A stretch of 45,587 bases of DNA from an uncultured Zoogloea sp. (GCA_937967645.1 CALBTT010000108.1:1-45587), one strand, 5' to 3'; counted from the first letter of the stretch, positions 7,015 through 15,988 are shown. Notes: generated by a model from the sequence alone, not told the origin. Program-made: numbers and translations.

Positions 7015-8205
7015 TCAGGCCAGGCGCTCGCGCCGCCTGGAAATCTCGAGCAGCGCCGCGCTGAGCAGCAGGGCGGCGGACGCAGCCAGCACCGGCAGGC
7101 GGAGGTCACCATCCCGCCCCCACCCGGCCACCACCAGCGGCCCGACGATCTGGCCGACCCCATAGCAGGCGGTGATCAGGCCGATGCGGCGTGCGGTCGC
7201 CGAAGGGTCCGGCACCCTGGCCAACCACTGGGCCAGGCCCGCGATCCCCATGAAAGTCCCGCCGAGCAGCACCGCGCCGGCCAGGGCAGCGCCCCGCCCC
7301 GCCATCAGCACCGGCAGGGCCACGCCCACTGCCTGCACCAGCGTCGCCGCAATGAGGGCCGGATAGACGCCCCAGCGGAAGGAGAGGCGCACCCACAATG
7401 CCGTTGCGGGCAACGCGGCCAGCCCGACCAGCAGCCAGCCCTGCAAGGCTTCCGCCGCACTGCCCGCTTGACCGCGCAGGATCACGGGCAGGAAAGTGGC
7501 ATTGACGATATAGCCGAAGCCCGCCAGCCCATAGGCCGCCGCCAGCCAGGCTAACGGAGGGGCCGTGCCCGTGCCCCCTCCCGCCGGCGCAAGCACAGGC
7601 GCAGAAAGCACCCCACCGCGCAGCAAGCCAGCTCCGGCACCCAGGGCCGCGAGGCCTGCCAGCGCGCCCAGGATCCACCATCCCTGCAACGCCGTGCCCC
7701 GTTCCGCCACCTGCAGCGCCACCACCGCCGACAGCGCGATCCCGGTGCCTACGCCCATGTAGTGCAGCGCCGTCCACCCCGCGGCATTGCGCTCCGCGAG
7801 ACTGCGCAGAACCAGGCCGGTCGCATAGACATAAACCGCCGCGCTCGCCCAGCCGGCTACGAAACGCACACCACACCAGGCCCCCAGCCCCAGATCCAGC
7901 CCCATCGCGAAGGTGCTGGCGACACTGGCCAGCAGCCCCCAGGCCAGGCGCCTGCGCCCATCCGCCGCGCGGCTGAAGGCGGCCCACAGGGCGCCGGCCA
8001 GGTACCCCAAGTAGTTGGCTGCAGCCAGCCCCCCGCCCCCGGCCAGGTCCACCCAGCCTTCATCCCGCATCTGCGGCAGCAGCGCCGTGAAGCCGAAACG
8101 CCCCACCCCCATGGCGAGGGTCAGGGCCAGCAGGCCGGACAGCGCCACGGCAAGCACCGGTATGGCGCCGGCCTGCGAAGCAGTGGTGATTCTCGATGCG
8201 GACAT
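7015..8205 (-). CDS. YbfB/YjiJ-family MFS transporter
   Basis: This 396-residue protein is an inner-membrane transporter with about twelve hydrophobic helices. MGVGRFGFTALLPQM after the first helix and GYLAGALWAA are typical of the YbfB/YjiJ group of the major facilitator superfamily. The ATG at 8205 has a GGGAGA ribosome-binding site; the frame is open to 8250. The transported compound is unknown. It is divergent from a LysR-type regulator 93 bp away, the usual arrangement when the regulator controls the transporter, and a LysR-type dyad lies between them. Confidence 0.8.
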   Translation of the reverse strand: MSASRITTASQAGAIPVLAVALSGLLALTLAMGVGRFGFTALLPQMRDEGWVDLAGGGGLAAANYLGYLAGALWAAFSRAADGRRRLAWGLLASVASTFAMGLDLGLGAWCGVRFVAGWASAAVYVYATGLVLRSLAERNAAGWTALHYMGVGTGIALSAVVALQVAERGTALQGWWILGALAGLAALGAGAGLLRGGVLSAPVLAPAGGGTGTAPPLAWLAAAYGLAGFGYIVNATFLPVILRGQAGSAAEALQGWLLVGLAALPATALWVRLSFRWGVYPALIAATLVQAVGVALPVLMAGRGAALAGAVLLGGTFMGIAGLAQWLARVPDPSATARRIGLITACYGVGQIVGPLVVAGWGRDGDLRLPVLAASAALLLSAALLEISRRRERLA

Positions 8206-8248
8206 GATGCGATCTCCCGTTGAACACGGGAGCCACACTAACAAGCGC

Positions 8249-8270
8249 AAATCAGCAATAAAAATGATTT
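8249..8270. promoter_or_regulatory. candidate LysR-type operator between MFS and lysR genes
   Basis: A perfect AAATCA (8249-8254) / TGATTT (8265-8270) inverted repeat with a 10-bp spacer lies in an A/T-rich segment of the divergent intergenic region. Dyads of this sort (ATC-N-GAT, related to T-N11-A) are typical recognition sites for LysR-type regulators. It is about 28 bp before the lysR ATG, which would suit autoregulation and control of the transporter. Confidence 0.45.
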
Positions 8271-8298
8271 AATTCGATCCATATCATCACCAATAGAG

Positions 8299-9228
8299 AT
8301 GAACATGGAATTGACCGACCTCCGCATGTTCCGCGCCATCGTCGAGGAAGGCAGCGTCACCCGGGCCGCCGAGCGGCTGCACACGGTGCAGTCCAATGTC
8401 ACCACGCGCCTGAGGCTACTCGAAGAAAACCTGGGCACGCCGCTCTTCGACCGCATCAACCGGCGCCTGGTGATCACCCCCGCCGGCCATCTGCTCGCCG
8501 GCTACGCCGAACGCCTGCTGTCCCTCGCCGAGGAGGCCCGGGAAGCCGTGCGCCTGGGCGAGTCGCCCCAGGGACGGCTGCGCCTCGGCTCGATGGAGAC
8601 CACCGCGGCGGCGCGCCTGCCCAAAGTGATCGCCGATTTCCGGCGGCTTTACCCCTCTGTGGAGCTGCGCCTGCGCACCGCCAACACCGGGGTGTTGATC
8701 GAAGCGCTCCTCAACCACCAGCTCGACGCGGCCCTGCTGACCGGGCCGGTCAACCACCCCGACCTGGACAGCACCCCCGTGGTGCTCGAAGAACTGGTAC
8801 TGATCAGCGCCGCCGACTGGGCACCCATCGAAAGCGCAGCAGACCTGGCCCGTCGCGGGCCGGTGGAGGTCTATACCTTCAAGGAGGGATGCAGTTACCG
8901 CCAGCGCCTGCTCGACTGGCTGCGCCGCGATGGCGTACCGGTGGCCCGCAGCAGCGAGTTCGGCACCTTCGAGGCAATCCTCGGCTGCGTCGCCGCCGGC
9001 ATGGGGGTCAGCCTGGTGCCGCGGATCATCATCGGCGACCATCTCACCGGCCCGGACCCTGCACAGGCTACCCTGCGACTCCACCCGGTACCGCCAGACA
9101 TCGCCGAGGCCCTCACCATCATGGTGTGGCACCGCGCCCGCAGCCGCCAGCCAGCCCGCGAGGCCCTGGCCCAGTGCCTTGCCGAACGCCTCGTCCCCAT
9201 CGACCAAGCCCGCGCAGCCACTACGTAA
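8299..9228 (+). CDS. LysR-family transcriptional regulator
   Basis: This 309-residue protein has a LysR winged-helix domain at residues 1-62 (MELTDLRMFRAIVEEGSVTR, then AERLHTVQSNVTTRLRLLEE) and a periplasmic-binding-protein-like effector domain from about residue 90. Features such as NTGVLIEALLNHQLDAALL and ILGCVAAGMGVSLVPR are typical. The N-terminus could be the ATG at 8299 or the in-frame ATG at 8305. Its likely target is the divergent MFS transporter. Its TAA stop overlaps the ATG of the methyltransferase gene by one base (TAATG), so the two are translationally coupled. The inducer is unknown. Confidence 0.9.
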   Translation: MNMELTDLRMFRAIVEEGSVTRAAERLHTVQSNVTTRLRLLEENLGTPLFDRINRRLVITPAGHLLAGYAERLLSLAEEAREAVRLGESPQGRLRLGSMETTAAARLPKVIADFRRLYPSVELRLRTANTGVLIEALLNHQLDAALLTGPVNHPDLDSTPVVLEELVLISAADWAPIESAADLARRGPVEVYTFKEGCSYRQRLLDWLRRDGVPVARSSEFGTFEAILGCVAAGMGVSLVPRIIIGDHLTGPDPAQATLRLHPVPPDIAEALTIMVWHRARSRQPAREALAQCLAERLVPIDQARAATT

Positions 9229-9851
9229 TGAACTTCATCGACAAGCCCTACTCCCCCGCCTGCGACCGCAACAAGGCCCCCATCCTGGCCGTCCTGGAAG
9301 CGCATCTGCATGACGCACGCCGGGTCCTGGAGATCGGCTCCGGCACCGGCCAGCACGCCGTGCACTTCGCCAGCGCCCTGCCCCATCTGGCCTGGCAGTG
9401 CAGCGATCGCCCCGATTACCTGCCCGGGATCCGCCAGTGGCTGGCCGAAGCCGCCCTGCCCAACACCCCGCCACCGCTGCCTCTGGATGTATCAGGCCCG
9501 TGGCCGGAGGGCCCCTTCGACGCGGTGTTCACCTCCAATACCCTGCACATCATGGGCTGGCCCCAGGTCGAGCAGCTGTTCGCGCGGCTGACGCAGGTCC
9601 TCGCGCCGGCTGGCCGACTGGTGGTCTACGGCCCCTTCAACTACGGCGGACGCTTCACCAGCGCCAGCAATGCCGAGTTCGATGCGGCCCTGCGGAGTGA
9701 CGACCCGGCCCGGGGCATCCGCGATTTCGAGGCCGTGGCCGCCCTGGCCAGCCAGGCCGGCCTGCAGCTACTGGAAGACAACAGCCTGCCCGCCAACAAC
9801 CGCTGCGTTGTCTGGCAACGTGCAGCGGGGGCTCCGCTCAACCCAGCTTGA
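9228..9851 (+). CDS. DUF938 SAM-dependent methyltransferase
   Basis: This 207-residue protein matches the DUF938 methyltransferase family: the start MNFIDKPYSPACDRNKAPIL, the SAM-binding loop VLEIGSGTGQHAVHFA, then FTSNTLHIMGWPQVEQLF and YGPFNYGGRFTSASNAEFD. It is presumed cytosolic and its substrate is unknown. It starts on the last base of the LysR stop codon, so it is in the same transcript. Its last 14 bp overlap, tail to tail, the end of the large CHAT protein gene on the other strand. Confidence 0.85.
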   Translation: MNFIDKPYSPACDRNKAPILAVLEAHLHDARRVLEIGSGTGQHAVHFASALPHLAWQCSDRPDYLPGIRQWLAEAALPNTPPPLPLDVSGPWPEGPFDAVFTSNTLHIMGWPQVEQLFARLTQVLAPAGRLVVYGPFNYGGRFTSASNAEFDAALRSDDPARGIRDFEAVAALASQAGLQLLEDNSLPANNRCVVWQRAAGAPLNPA

Positions 9852-12800
9852 TCGCCTTCTGCAGGGCCTTGAGGGCAGCAGCCAACTCATGGCCCTTGCC
9901 CTTGGCGGGGAGCAGGCGTACCAGCCACGCCAGCTGGTTGAGGGTCGAATCGTGCTCCTGGGCCGAGCCAAGACGCACGAACAGGCTGCGGTAGCGTTGG
10001 GCCACATCCTCCAGCACCTTGGTCGACGTCAGCCCGGCGTCCGGCCTATCCGTCAGCACCGCGATCATCGCCTCGACCCGCGCCGCGTCGGCTTCCGCCA
10101 GCGCGTGGAAATAGCCGGGCTCGAGCCTGAAGCGGCGCGCCCCGTTGGCCACGGACTCCCGGCACCGCGCCAGGCTACTGTCCCGCCAAACCTCCGAAAC
10201 CTCAAGCTGGCCACGGGCGGCCAGCAGGACCTCGAGATCCAGGGCATTAAGGGTCGAGTAGTAATCCCGGTCCCCGTCCCGAGCGACAGACAGCTCGCTG
10301 GCCCCCGCATACAGCGTCCTCACCCGCTGCAACTCGGCGTCGAGCGCCTTGCCGCTCAAACGCAGGGCCACCGCCCGACGCTTGACACTGGACGCCACCA
10401 GACACTCGCGCTCCACGGTACGCCCCAGGGCCAGCACGCCCTCCAGACGTTCGCACCCCATCGCCATCAAGGCCTCTCCCTCTGCCTGGCGCGCCTTTGC
10501 GTCCGGTTCAGCCACTCCGGCAGCCCGGGCCGCGGCACACAAGGCCTCGCCGTGCCTCACTTCCAGGTTGCCCAGTTGTTCGAGCAGATCCAGGCTGACA
10601 CTGCCTTCGGCCCCCAGAGCGGCGCGATAACCGGCAATCGCCTTTCCCTTGTCGCCGAGCGCCGCCCACACCTTGCCCAGCCACCCGGAGACCTCGGCCG
10701 AACGGGGGAAGCGCGCCACGGCCTGCGCCTCGATCTGTTCCAGGCGGCCCCGATAGATCCCGCGTTCCTCCTCGCTGGCGGAAGCTGCCCGGGCGAACAG
10801 GCGCTCCAATTCACCCGCCGCCTGCCCAGGATGGATGTAGTCGGGCACCTTCCAGTCGTCATCCGCCGCACCGATCAGACGATAACGCTCGTCGCCGTAG
10901 GCCTGGTAAGCCCCCCAGGTGTTGGTGGCCGGGTGGCGCCGGTAGGCATCGAGCCGGGCCTGCCTGACGGCGTCACCAAAACGGCGGCCGGCCAGCATCT
11001 CCCGGTAGAAGGTGGCGGAGAAGACCTCGGCCGCCGCGTCATCCACCGCCCAGCCGGCGGCAATCACTGCACGGCAGCCCATCTCGATGAACTCGGTGGC
11101 CAGGTTGGCCGCCAGCTCGCCCCAGCGAGGCCGCGCATCGGCCTGCATATTGCCCAGATGGCAGCAGTTGATGAAGACCAGCTCGGGTACCCAGCGCAGC
11201 TTGCTGATCTGCGCCGTGGTCAGATAGGTGTCGGGCCCGAGCACCATGCCGGTCTGCCCCCCCGTCTCGCTGACGTTGCCATGGGCCGCCAGATGAATGA
11301 CCCGGTAGTGCTCGTCGAACAGGTTGACCATCACCGTCTGGCCATCCGGCCGCTCCAGGTAGTTCACCCGGTAGCCGTTGTTGCGCAGCGCCGTGGCGAC
11401 GGCCATCCCCTCGCGCTGGGCGCCGGGCAAGGCCGCAAACCCCGAGTCCGTGTCGCCCACCACCAGGGCCGACAGGTCACGTACGGTGGGCACGCGCGGC
11501 CGGCCGTGGGTCGAGGCCAGCTGCCGGACCAATCCGATGCGGGTCACCAGCGGTGTCTCGAAGCGATCGGCTTCATCCCGCATCAGCTCCCATGGATACA
11601 CCGCCGCCACCGGGTCCACCCCCAGGATCAGGCCGCGCAGATCCGGCAACGCCTCCTTGAAACCATTCGGCACCAGCAACTCGAACAATGCGCGCGACAG
11701 GCCCGGCTGGTCGGACGTATCACCGGTGGCGGTGCGGATCAGGCCATCCACCGCCTGGCGCTGGTCGGGCTCGTCGTTCACCTCGTTACGCGCCCTCTCG
11801 GTGACCAGGGTGAAGCGCAGCCCCCCCTGGGGCACCTCGACCACATGCACCCGCTGCCAGCCGTCCGCCGACTGCTCCTCCAGGCGCCCACGGTAACTCC
11901 CTTGGCCAGACCGGATCTGCCCATCGAAGCGGATCGCCCCCAGGAACTTGCCATCCCCCGCCAGCTCCCGCAGAGCCAGTCCCGCAGAGATGGCTCGCGA
12001 CTCCTCCTCCTCGAACAATTGCAGGGACTGGAAGCACACCGGCACCTGGGCCTGGCGCAGCGCCTCGCCGGCCCGAACCAGGGCCTCGGCCAGGCAGCGC
12101 ACGCCGACCGCCACCGGTACGCCACCGTAGCCGGTCCCTACCAGCAGGGCAGACAGGTCCAGGCCGGCCGTCTCCCCCGTCTTACCGGGGGGATGGGTGG
12201 TGCTCCACACCCGCGCATACTCCAGCAGCCCCTGGGTCAGCGCCCGGGTGAGCACACCGGGCTGCAGACTGCCCACCGGTCCGAGCCCGACCACCACCGC
12301 CCCGGCCGGCTGCGTGGCGGGCGACGGCGCCAGGAACACCATGGCCTCCCCCACCCGCCCCGGATAACGCCCGAGCCGCTGGGCGCGCCCCAGGCTGCCG
12401 CCCAGCAGACGATCCAAGAAGCTGGCGCTGCCCTTGACCGGGTCGTTGTCGTAGGCGCCGATGATCAGCGGTGCGACGGCGCAGGCCAGGCTGCCGTGGG
12501 TCAGCTGGATCTGGACTGCTTTCCTGCCCTCGCTGCCGGCCTTCCGGCTCTTGCCGGGGCGGCTGCACAACGCCGACGCCAGCACCTCCTCCGCCGTCGG
12601 GTAGAGGGTGTGCACCTCCAGTGGAGCCGGGGCAAAGCTCACCTCCTCCCGCCCCCGCGACGACACGGGTGACGTCGGCAGGCTGGAAGCCCCCGCCTGG
12701 ATGATGGAGACGTACTCTTCGAACGCGTCCTCGTGGTTGAGCAGATCCCCATGGGCGGCATCCACGTACCACACCGGCACCTTGGGCGGGATGCCGGTGG

Positions 12801-15228
12801 CCCAGGCCACCCGGCCATCGCCGCTGTCGGTCCAGCCGATCTCCACCTGCCCGGCCTCGCTGACCCGTAGCGCCACCGGCGTACGCTCCCGGCCGGCCAC
12901 ATACAGGCAGCAGGCCGGGTCCAGCTCCACCCCCTGTATCGCCAGGATGGTCTGGCGGGCCTGCGCCAGCGCCTCGGCGGTCGGCACCGGCCAGCCGTCG
13001 CCGGCGCCCTTGGCTCGTTCAAAGCGCATATCCGCATCCCGGCTGCGCTGGTTCTCCGCATCCCGGGCGGCCCAGTCCTGCCACACCTGCGGATCGAAGT
13101 AATCAATGCCGTCACCGGCCTTGCCGTCCTTCACCGGCCAGGGCAGCAGCTCGAGCACCCCGGGGAAGAGGCTGACGATTTCCAGGAACTCCCGCATGTC
13201 GTGGCGCCAGTCGAAGTAGCGCTCGATCTTCTGCACGAAGGCGTCACGCCCGGTCAGCACGGCGGCGATGCTGTGGGAGCCGTTGTTGGGCGTGCCGAAC
13301 TGGATCAGGCGGCTGCCCGGGATCGCCTTGAGGGCGGCCCAGCGGTCCTTCATGGCCAGACGCGCCACCAGCCCGCCCATGGAGTGGGCCACGATGTGCA
13401 CCGGCTTGCCGCGCTGACGGGCAGTCTCCATGGCCTTGTCCAGTTCGACCCCGAAGCGGTCCGCCGCCTTTGAGAGGGACAGCCGCCAGTCGTAAGCGAA
13501 GGGACGCACCTCGTGGGTGAAGGACAGGTGGCGGGCGAAGGCTTCGTAGGAGATGTCCTGCCAGCCATCGGGCTCCACGCCCTGGGCATCGACCCCGAGC
13601 CGAGACATTTCCCCCGCGACCATGCTGAAAGGATCGAACCAGATCCGGTCGCTGCCGATCGCCAGGTGGCTGCCCATCACACCGGGCAGCATGAGCGCGA
13701 TGGGCGCATCCGGCCGTGGCATCGGCTTGCGCCCGCCCCGGGCGATGTCCGTCCGCGATGGGCCGTCCTGGCGCGCGAAGCGGCTGTTCCGGCCTTCCAG
13801 TGCCTCGATCAAGGCGCCCGCGCTTTCCTCGCGGTTGAAGTAGCTCAGGTGGTTCACATCCGGCCCGCTCAAGGCTTGCACCCAGATGCCCGGCGTACGC
13901 GGCGCTCCGCCCGACATCGACGGCGTGTTCACCACCAGGTCGGTCGCTCCGCCGTAGAAGGCCTCCGACAGACAGTCCCCCAGCCAGGCCAGCAGGCCTT
14001 TGCCCTCGTAATCGCCGGCGATCACATGGAGCGGCGACTCGACCTCCACATCCGGCGCGTTGAGCAGCGCGACCAGCGGCGAATCCGGCATCATGGCCTC
14101 CAGGCCGGGCAGGATGCGCGCATCGCTGCGCATCTTGACCACCGAGCGCAGGAAGGACTGCAGCAGCCCGTAGCCCGTAGCCACCCCCTGCAGTCCGGGG
14201 ATTGCGCCGATCCCCCGGCCGAGCAGGTTGAGCATGACGCTGGCCCAGCGGTCCAGCCGCCCGGAGGCCAGGGTGGTACCCCGGGCCGTCGCCCCGACGC
14301 GCACGAAACGCTCGACCTGCAGGCGCTTGGCCGCGAGCAGACGCCCGAGTTCCGCCAGATCGGCGGCGTCCTTCTCATACCCCTGCCGCCCGGTGCGCCG
14401 GCCATGATCCACGAAACGCTGGATGTCGCCGGCACTGAAGGGCTCTCCCCCGCGACGCTGGCCCCGCACCAGCAACTCGCCGATCATGCCGCCGCGGGAG
14501 TGGCTCACCAGGTGAAGCCGCGCACCGTCTGGCAGGGCCTTGGCGAGTTCCAGCGCATTGGCCACCGGGCTGTCAGTGAGGGAGCGGTGTTCAAAGCCAT
14601 AGACCCGCGCCCCATACAGCGCGCCAAGCCGGGCCCGGAGGTCCACCTCCGACGTATTTCCGCCCCATAGGGCGCGAAAGCTGCCCTCGGTGCTGGAAGC
14701 CGTCCCGTGCAGGAACAGCAGGGACGGTTCCGGCGAAGCCTCCATCCGCTCCACTGCGGCAAGCGACCAGCTTTCGGTGCTCAAGCGCTGCAGTCCCCGC
14801 CGGTTGCCCAGCTGGTAATCCTGGAAGGCCCCGGCAGCCGCCAGCGCCGTCACCCCCGCCGGCCCCTGGCGATGCACCTTGAGCGCCCGCAGCACCCAGC
14901 TCCCCAGCCCATCCCGGCTGCCCGTCGCCGGCAGCTGTGGCCCGGTCGGGCGCAGCCGACCGCCCACAACCAGCACCGGGTCGGCGTCCCCGCCCCGCCC
15001 TTGGCCCCCCCCCAGATAGCGTCCCGCATCCTCCGCGGCCACCAGCAGGCATTCGCCGCTGTCCAGCTCCAGCTCGATCACGTCATCGGGCTGCAGTTCC
15101 AGCCGCCGGGTCTCGCCGACGCTCCCCCGGGCCACGCCGGCCAGCACGAAGGTTTCGGTGTCCCAGCCAGGCTGACTCTCGCTGCGGTGGGATGCCAGTT
15201 CCAGACTGATAACGACGGGCTGTGCCAT
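9838..15228 (-). CDS. giant dual alpha/beta-hydrolase-CHAT protease fusion protein
   Basis: This 1796-residue protein appears to carry three potential catalytic centres. An N-terminal region (1-130) precedes a first alpha/beta-hydrolase with LLFLHGTAS (170-178), nucleophile elbow SHSRGG (Ser244) and a likely His at DVNH (H460). A second, LCAT/PGAP1-like hydrolase has LMLPGVMGS (512-520), elbow AHSMGG (Ser616) and a likely His at AAHGDLLNH (H826 or H832). Residues 905-1080 resemble the N-terminal domain of M17 aminopeptidases. A CHAT caspase-like domain (about 1190-1455) has HLAAHG (H1316) and FINCCHLG (C1356, possibly C1355). Residues 1465-1796 are helical and TPR-like. There is no signal peptide. 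The start has a strong GGGGAGG site. The pathway is unknown; CHAT proteases elsewhere act in cell-death-like and CRISPR-linked responses. It is encoded downstream of, but apparently separately from, the small gene at 15416. Confidence 0.85.
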   Translation of the reverse strand: MAQPVVISLELASHRSESQPGWDTETFVLAGVARGSVGETRRLELQPDDVIELELDSGECLLVAAEDAGRYLGGGQGRGGDADPVLVVGGRLRPTGPQLPATGSRDGLGSWVLRALKVHRQGPAGVTALAAAGAFQDYQLGNRRGLQRLSTESWSLAAVERMEASPEPSLLFLHGTASSTEGSFRALWGGNTSEVDLRARLGALYGARVYGFEHRSLTDSPVANALELAKALPDGARLHLVSHSRGGMIGELLVRGQRRGGEPFSAGDIQRFVDHGRRTGRQGYEKDAADLAELGRLLAAKRLQVERFVRVGATARGTTLASGRLDRWASVMLNLLGRGIGAIPGLQGVATGYGLLQSFLRSVVKMRSDARILPGLEAMMPDSPLVALLNAPDVEVESPLHVIAGDYEGKGLLAWLGDCLSEAFYGGATDLVVNTPSMSGGAPRTPGIWVQALSGPDVNHLSYFNREESAGALIEALEGRNSRFARQDGPSRTDIARGGRKPMPRPDAPIALMLPGVMGSHLAIGSDRIWFDPFSMVAGEMSRLGVDAQGVEPDGWQDISYEAFARHLSFTHEVRPFAYDWRLSLSKAADRFGVELDKAMETARQRGKPVHIVAHSMGGLVARLAMKDRWAALKAIPGSRLIQFGTPNNGSHSIAAVLTGRDAFVQKIERYFDWRHDMREFLEIVSLFPGVLELLPWPVKDGKAGDGIDYFDPQVWQDWAARDAENQRSRDADMRFERAKGAGDGWPVPTAEALAQARQTILAIQGVELDPACCLYVAGRERTPVALRVSEAGQVEIGWTDSGDGRVAWATGIPPKVPVWYVDAAHGDLLNHEDAFEEYVSIIQAGASSLPTSPVSSRGREEVSFAPAPLEVHTLYPTAEEVLASALCSRPGKSRKAGSEGRKAVQIQLTHGSLACAVAPLIIGAYDNDPVKGSASFLDRLLGGSLGRAQRLGRYPGRVGEAMVFLAPSPATQPAGAVVVGLGPVGSLQPGVLTRALTQGLLEYARVWSTTHPPGKTGETAGLDLSALLVGTGYGGVPVAVGVRCLAEALVRAGEALRQAQVPVCFQSLQLFEEEESRAISAGLALRELAGDGKFLGAIRFDGQIRSGQGSYRGRLEEQSADGWQRVHVVEVPQGGLRFTLVTERARNEVNDEPDQRQAVDGLIRTATGDTSDQPGLSRALFELLVPNGFKEALPDLRGLILGVDPVAAVYPWELMRDEADRFETPLVTRIGLVRQLASTHGRPRVPTVRDLSALVVGDTDSGFAALPGAQREGMAVATALRNNGYRVNYLERPDGQTVMVNLFDEHYRVIHLAAHGNVSETGGQTGMVLGPDTYLTTAQISKLRWVPELVFINCCHLGNMQADARPRWGELAANLATEFIEMGCRAVIAAGWAVDDAAAEVFSATFYREMLAGRRFGDAVRQARLDAYRRHPATNTWGAYQAYGDERYRLIGAADDDWKVPDYIHPGQAAGELERLFARAASASEEERGIYRGRLEQIEAQAVARFPRSAEVSGWLGKVWAALGDKGKAIAGYRAALGAEGSVSLDLLEQLGNLEVRHGEALCAAARAAGVAEPDAKARQAEGEALMAMGCERLEGVLALGRTVERECLVASSVKRRAVALRLSGKALDAELQRVRTLYAGASELSVARDGDRDYYSTLNALDLEVLLAARGQLEVSEVWRDSSLARCRESVANGARRFRLEPGYFHALAEADAARVEAMIAVLTDRPDAGLTSTKVLEDVAQRYRSLFVRLGSAQEHDSTLNQLAWLVRLLPAKGKGHELAAALKALQKAIKLG

Positions 15229-15294
15229 GGTTTTCCTCCCCGGATTTGTCTTGTCTTATGCGAAGCCGGCCGCTCTGGGCCAAGTCCTGCATGA

Positions 15295-15300
15295 GTTATA
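15295..15300 (-). promoter_or_regulatory. candidate -10 element for the CHAT fusion gene
   Basis: TATAAC on the minus strand lies about 67 bp before the ATG at 15228, giving a leader of about 60 nt. No good -35 is seen at the right distance. It lies between the 16-bp hairpin at 15346-15382 and the gene, which would make the CHAT gene an independent unit. Confidence 0.3.
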
Positions 15301-15345
15301 GCCCACGAATGCCAAATCCATGAGAAACCCGGGCCCGGAAAGCAG

Positions 15346-15382
15346 ACGGGGCCGGCACACCCTCATGGTGTGCCGGCCCCGT
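15346..15382. repeat. perfect 16-bp hairpin upstream of the CHAT gene
   Basis: Perfect 16-bp GC-rich arms (15346-15361 and 15367-15382) enclose CTCAT (ATGAG on the minus strand). There is no T-run on either side, so it is not a classical terminator. It lies after the true terminator of the small gene and upstream of the candidate CHAT promoter. It could back up termination or be a protein-binding palindrome. Confidence 0.7.
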
Positions 15383-15395
15383 GCGGGAAGACCGG

Positions 15396-15416
15396 AAAAA
15401 CGGCGGGAGGCGCCGT
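15396..15416 (-). terminator. Rho-independent terminator after the small conserved gene
   Basis: On the minus strand a 6-bp stem, ACGGCG/CGCCGT, with loop CCTCC is followed by a run of five T (counting the last stem base). It overlaps the first base of the stop codon of the 15416-15943 gene, separating that gene from the CHAT gene. Confidence 0.6.
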
Positions 15417-15943
15417 CAGCCGCGATTGAGCCCGAGCAGCCCCATCGGCCCATTGGAGGTGTTCAACACCACGGAGGCGATGCCGCCCCCCTGCTGTTGC
15501 TGCACCCCGTAGATCGACAGATTGCCCGTATCGAAGGAGAACACGTCGCCACCGATCTTCACCAGCAGGCGGGCCGAGGCCGGGAACCAGGCATAGGCCA
15601 TGTCGTTCTGACTGCCCGAACTGGCCGGCGAACCCAGCTCTGCCGGCCACCAGTTGGACCACTGGGCGAAGCCCCAGTTGTTGCCCTGCGGCGCCATCGC
15701 CGGCTGCGGCTCGCGGTGCTGCGACAGCTCGGTGAGCAGCGCGCCGACGCGCCACTTGAGGCCTTCGTTGAACATGTCGCCGATCATCATCATGCCGCCG
15801 CTCATCCACTGCCCCATGCCGCCGAATTCCGGATGGTTGAACTGGGCCTGGCTGAAGCCCCCCGACTGCAGGGCAGCATAAGCCGCCCGGCCGGCATCGC
15901 CACTGAAGCCGTGGCGGGCGGCGATCTCGTCAATGGTGCTCAT
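15416..15943 (-). CDS. small conserved hypothetical protein
   Basis: This 175-residue protein has no family I can name with confidence. Residues 1-75 are helical and Met/Gly-rich in the middle (FGGMGQWMSGGMMMIGDMFN), a Gln/Trp-rich linker follows (GNNWGFAQWSNWWPAELG), and the C-terminal half looks beta-rich (AYAWFPASARLLVKIGGDVF, then SIYGVQQQQGGGIASVVL). This resembles the body of some SHOCT-domain proteins, but no SHOCT domain is visible at the C-terminus. There is no signal peptide. The ATG has a strong AAGGAG site. It follows the transglutaminase gene by 45 bp in the same direction and is closed by its own terminator, so the two probably form an operon. Confidence 0.75.
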   Translation of the reverse strand: MSTIDEIAARHGFSGDAGRAAYAALQSGGFSQAQFNHPEFGGMGQWMSGGMMMIGDMFNEGLKWRVGALLTELSQHREPQPAMAPQGNNWGFAQWSNWWPAELGSPASSGSQNDMAYAWFPASARLLVKIGGDVFSFDTGNLSIYGVQQQQGGGIASVVLNTSNGPMGLLGLNRG

Positions 15944-15988
15944 GGAAATCTCCTTGTGATAATGAATGGTCAGCCTGGGCGGCGGCAG

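Noticed and set aside
9670..12672. 1000-codon open frame on the plus strand opposite the CHAT gene
   Set aside because: High GC leaves long stop-free antisense frames. The translation is low-complexity (rich in Arg, His, Gln, Pro) with no motif, while the minus frame has clear catalytic motifs.
15346..15382. Rho-independent terminator
   Set aside because: The stem is strong but neither strand has a T-run after it; kept only as a hairpin.
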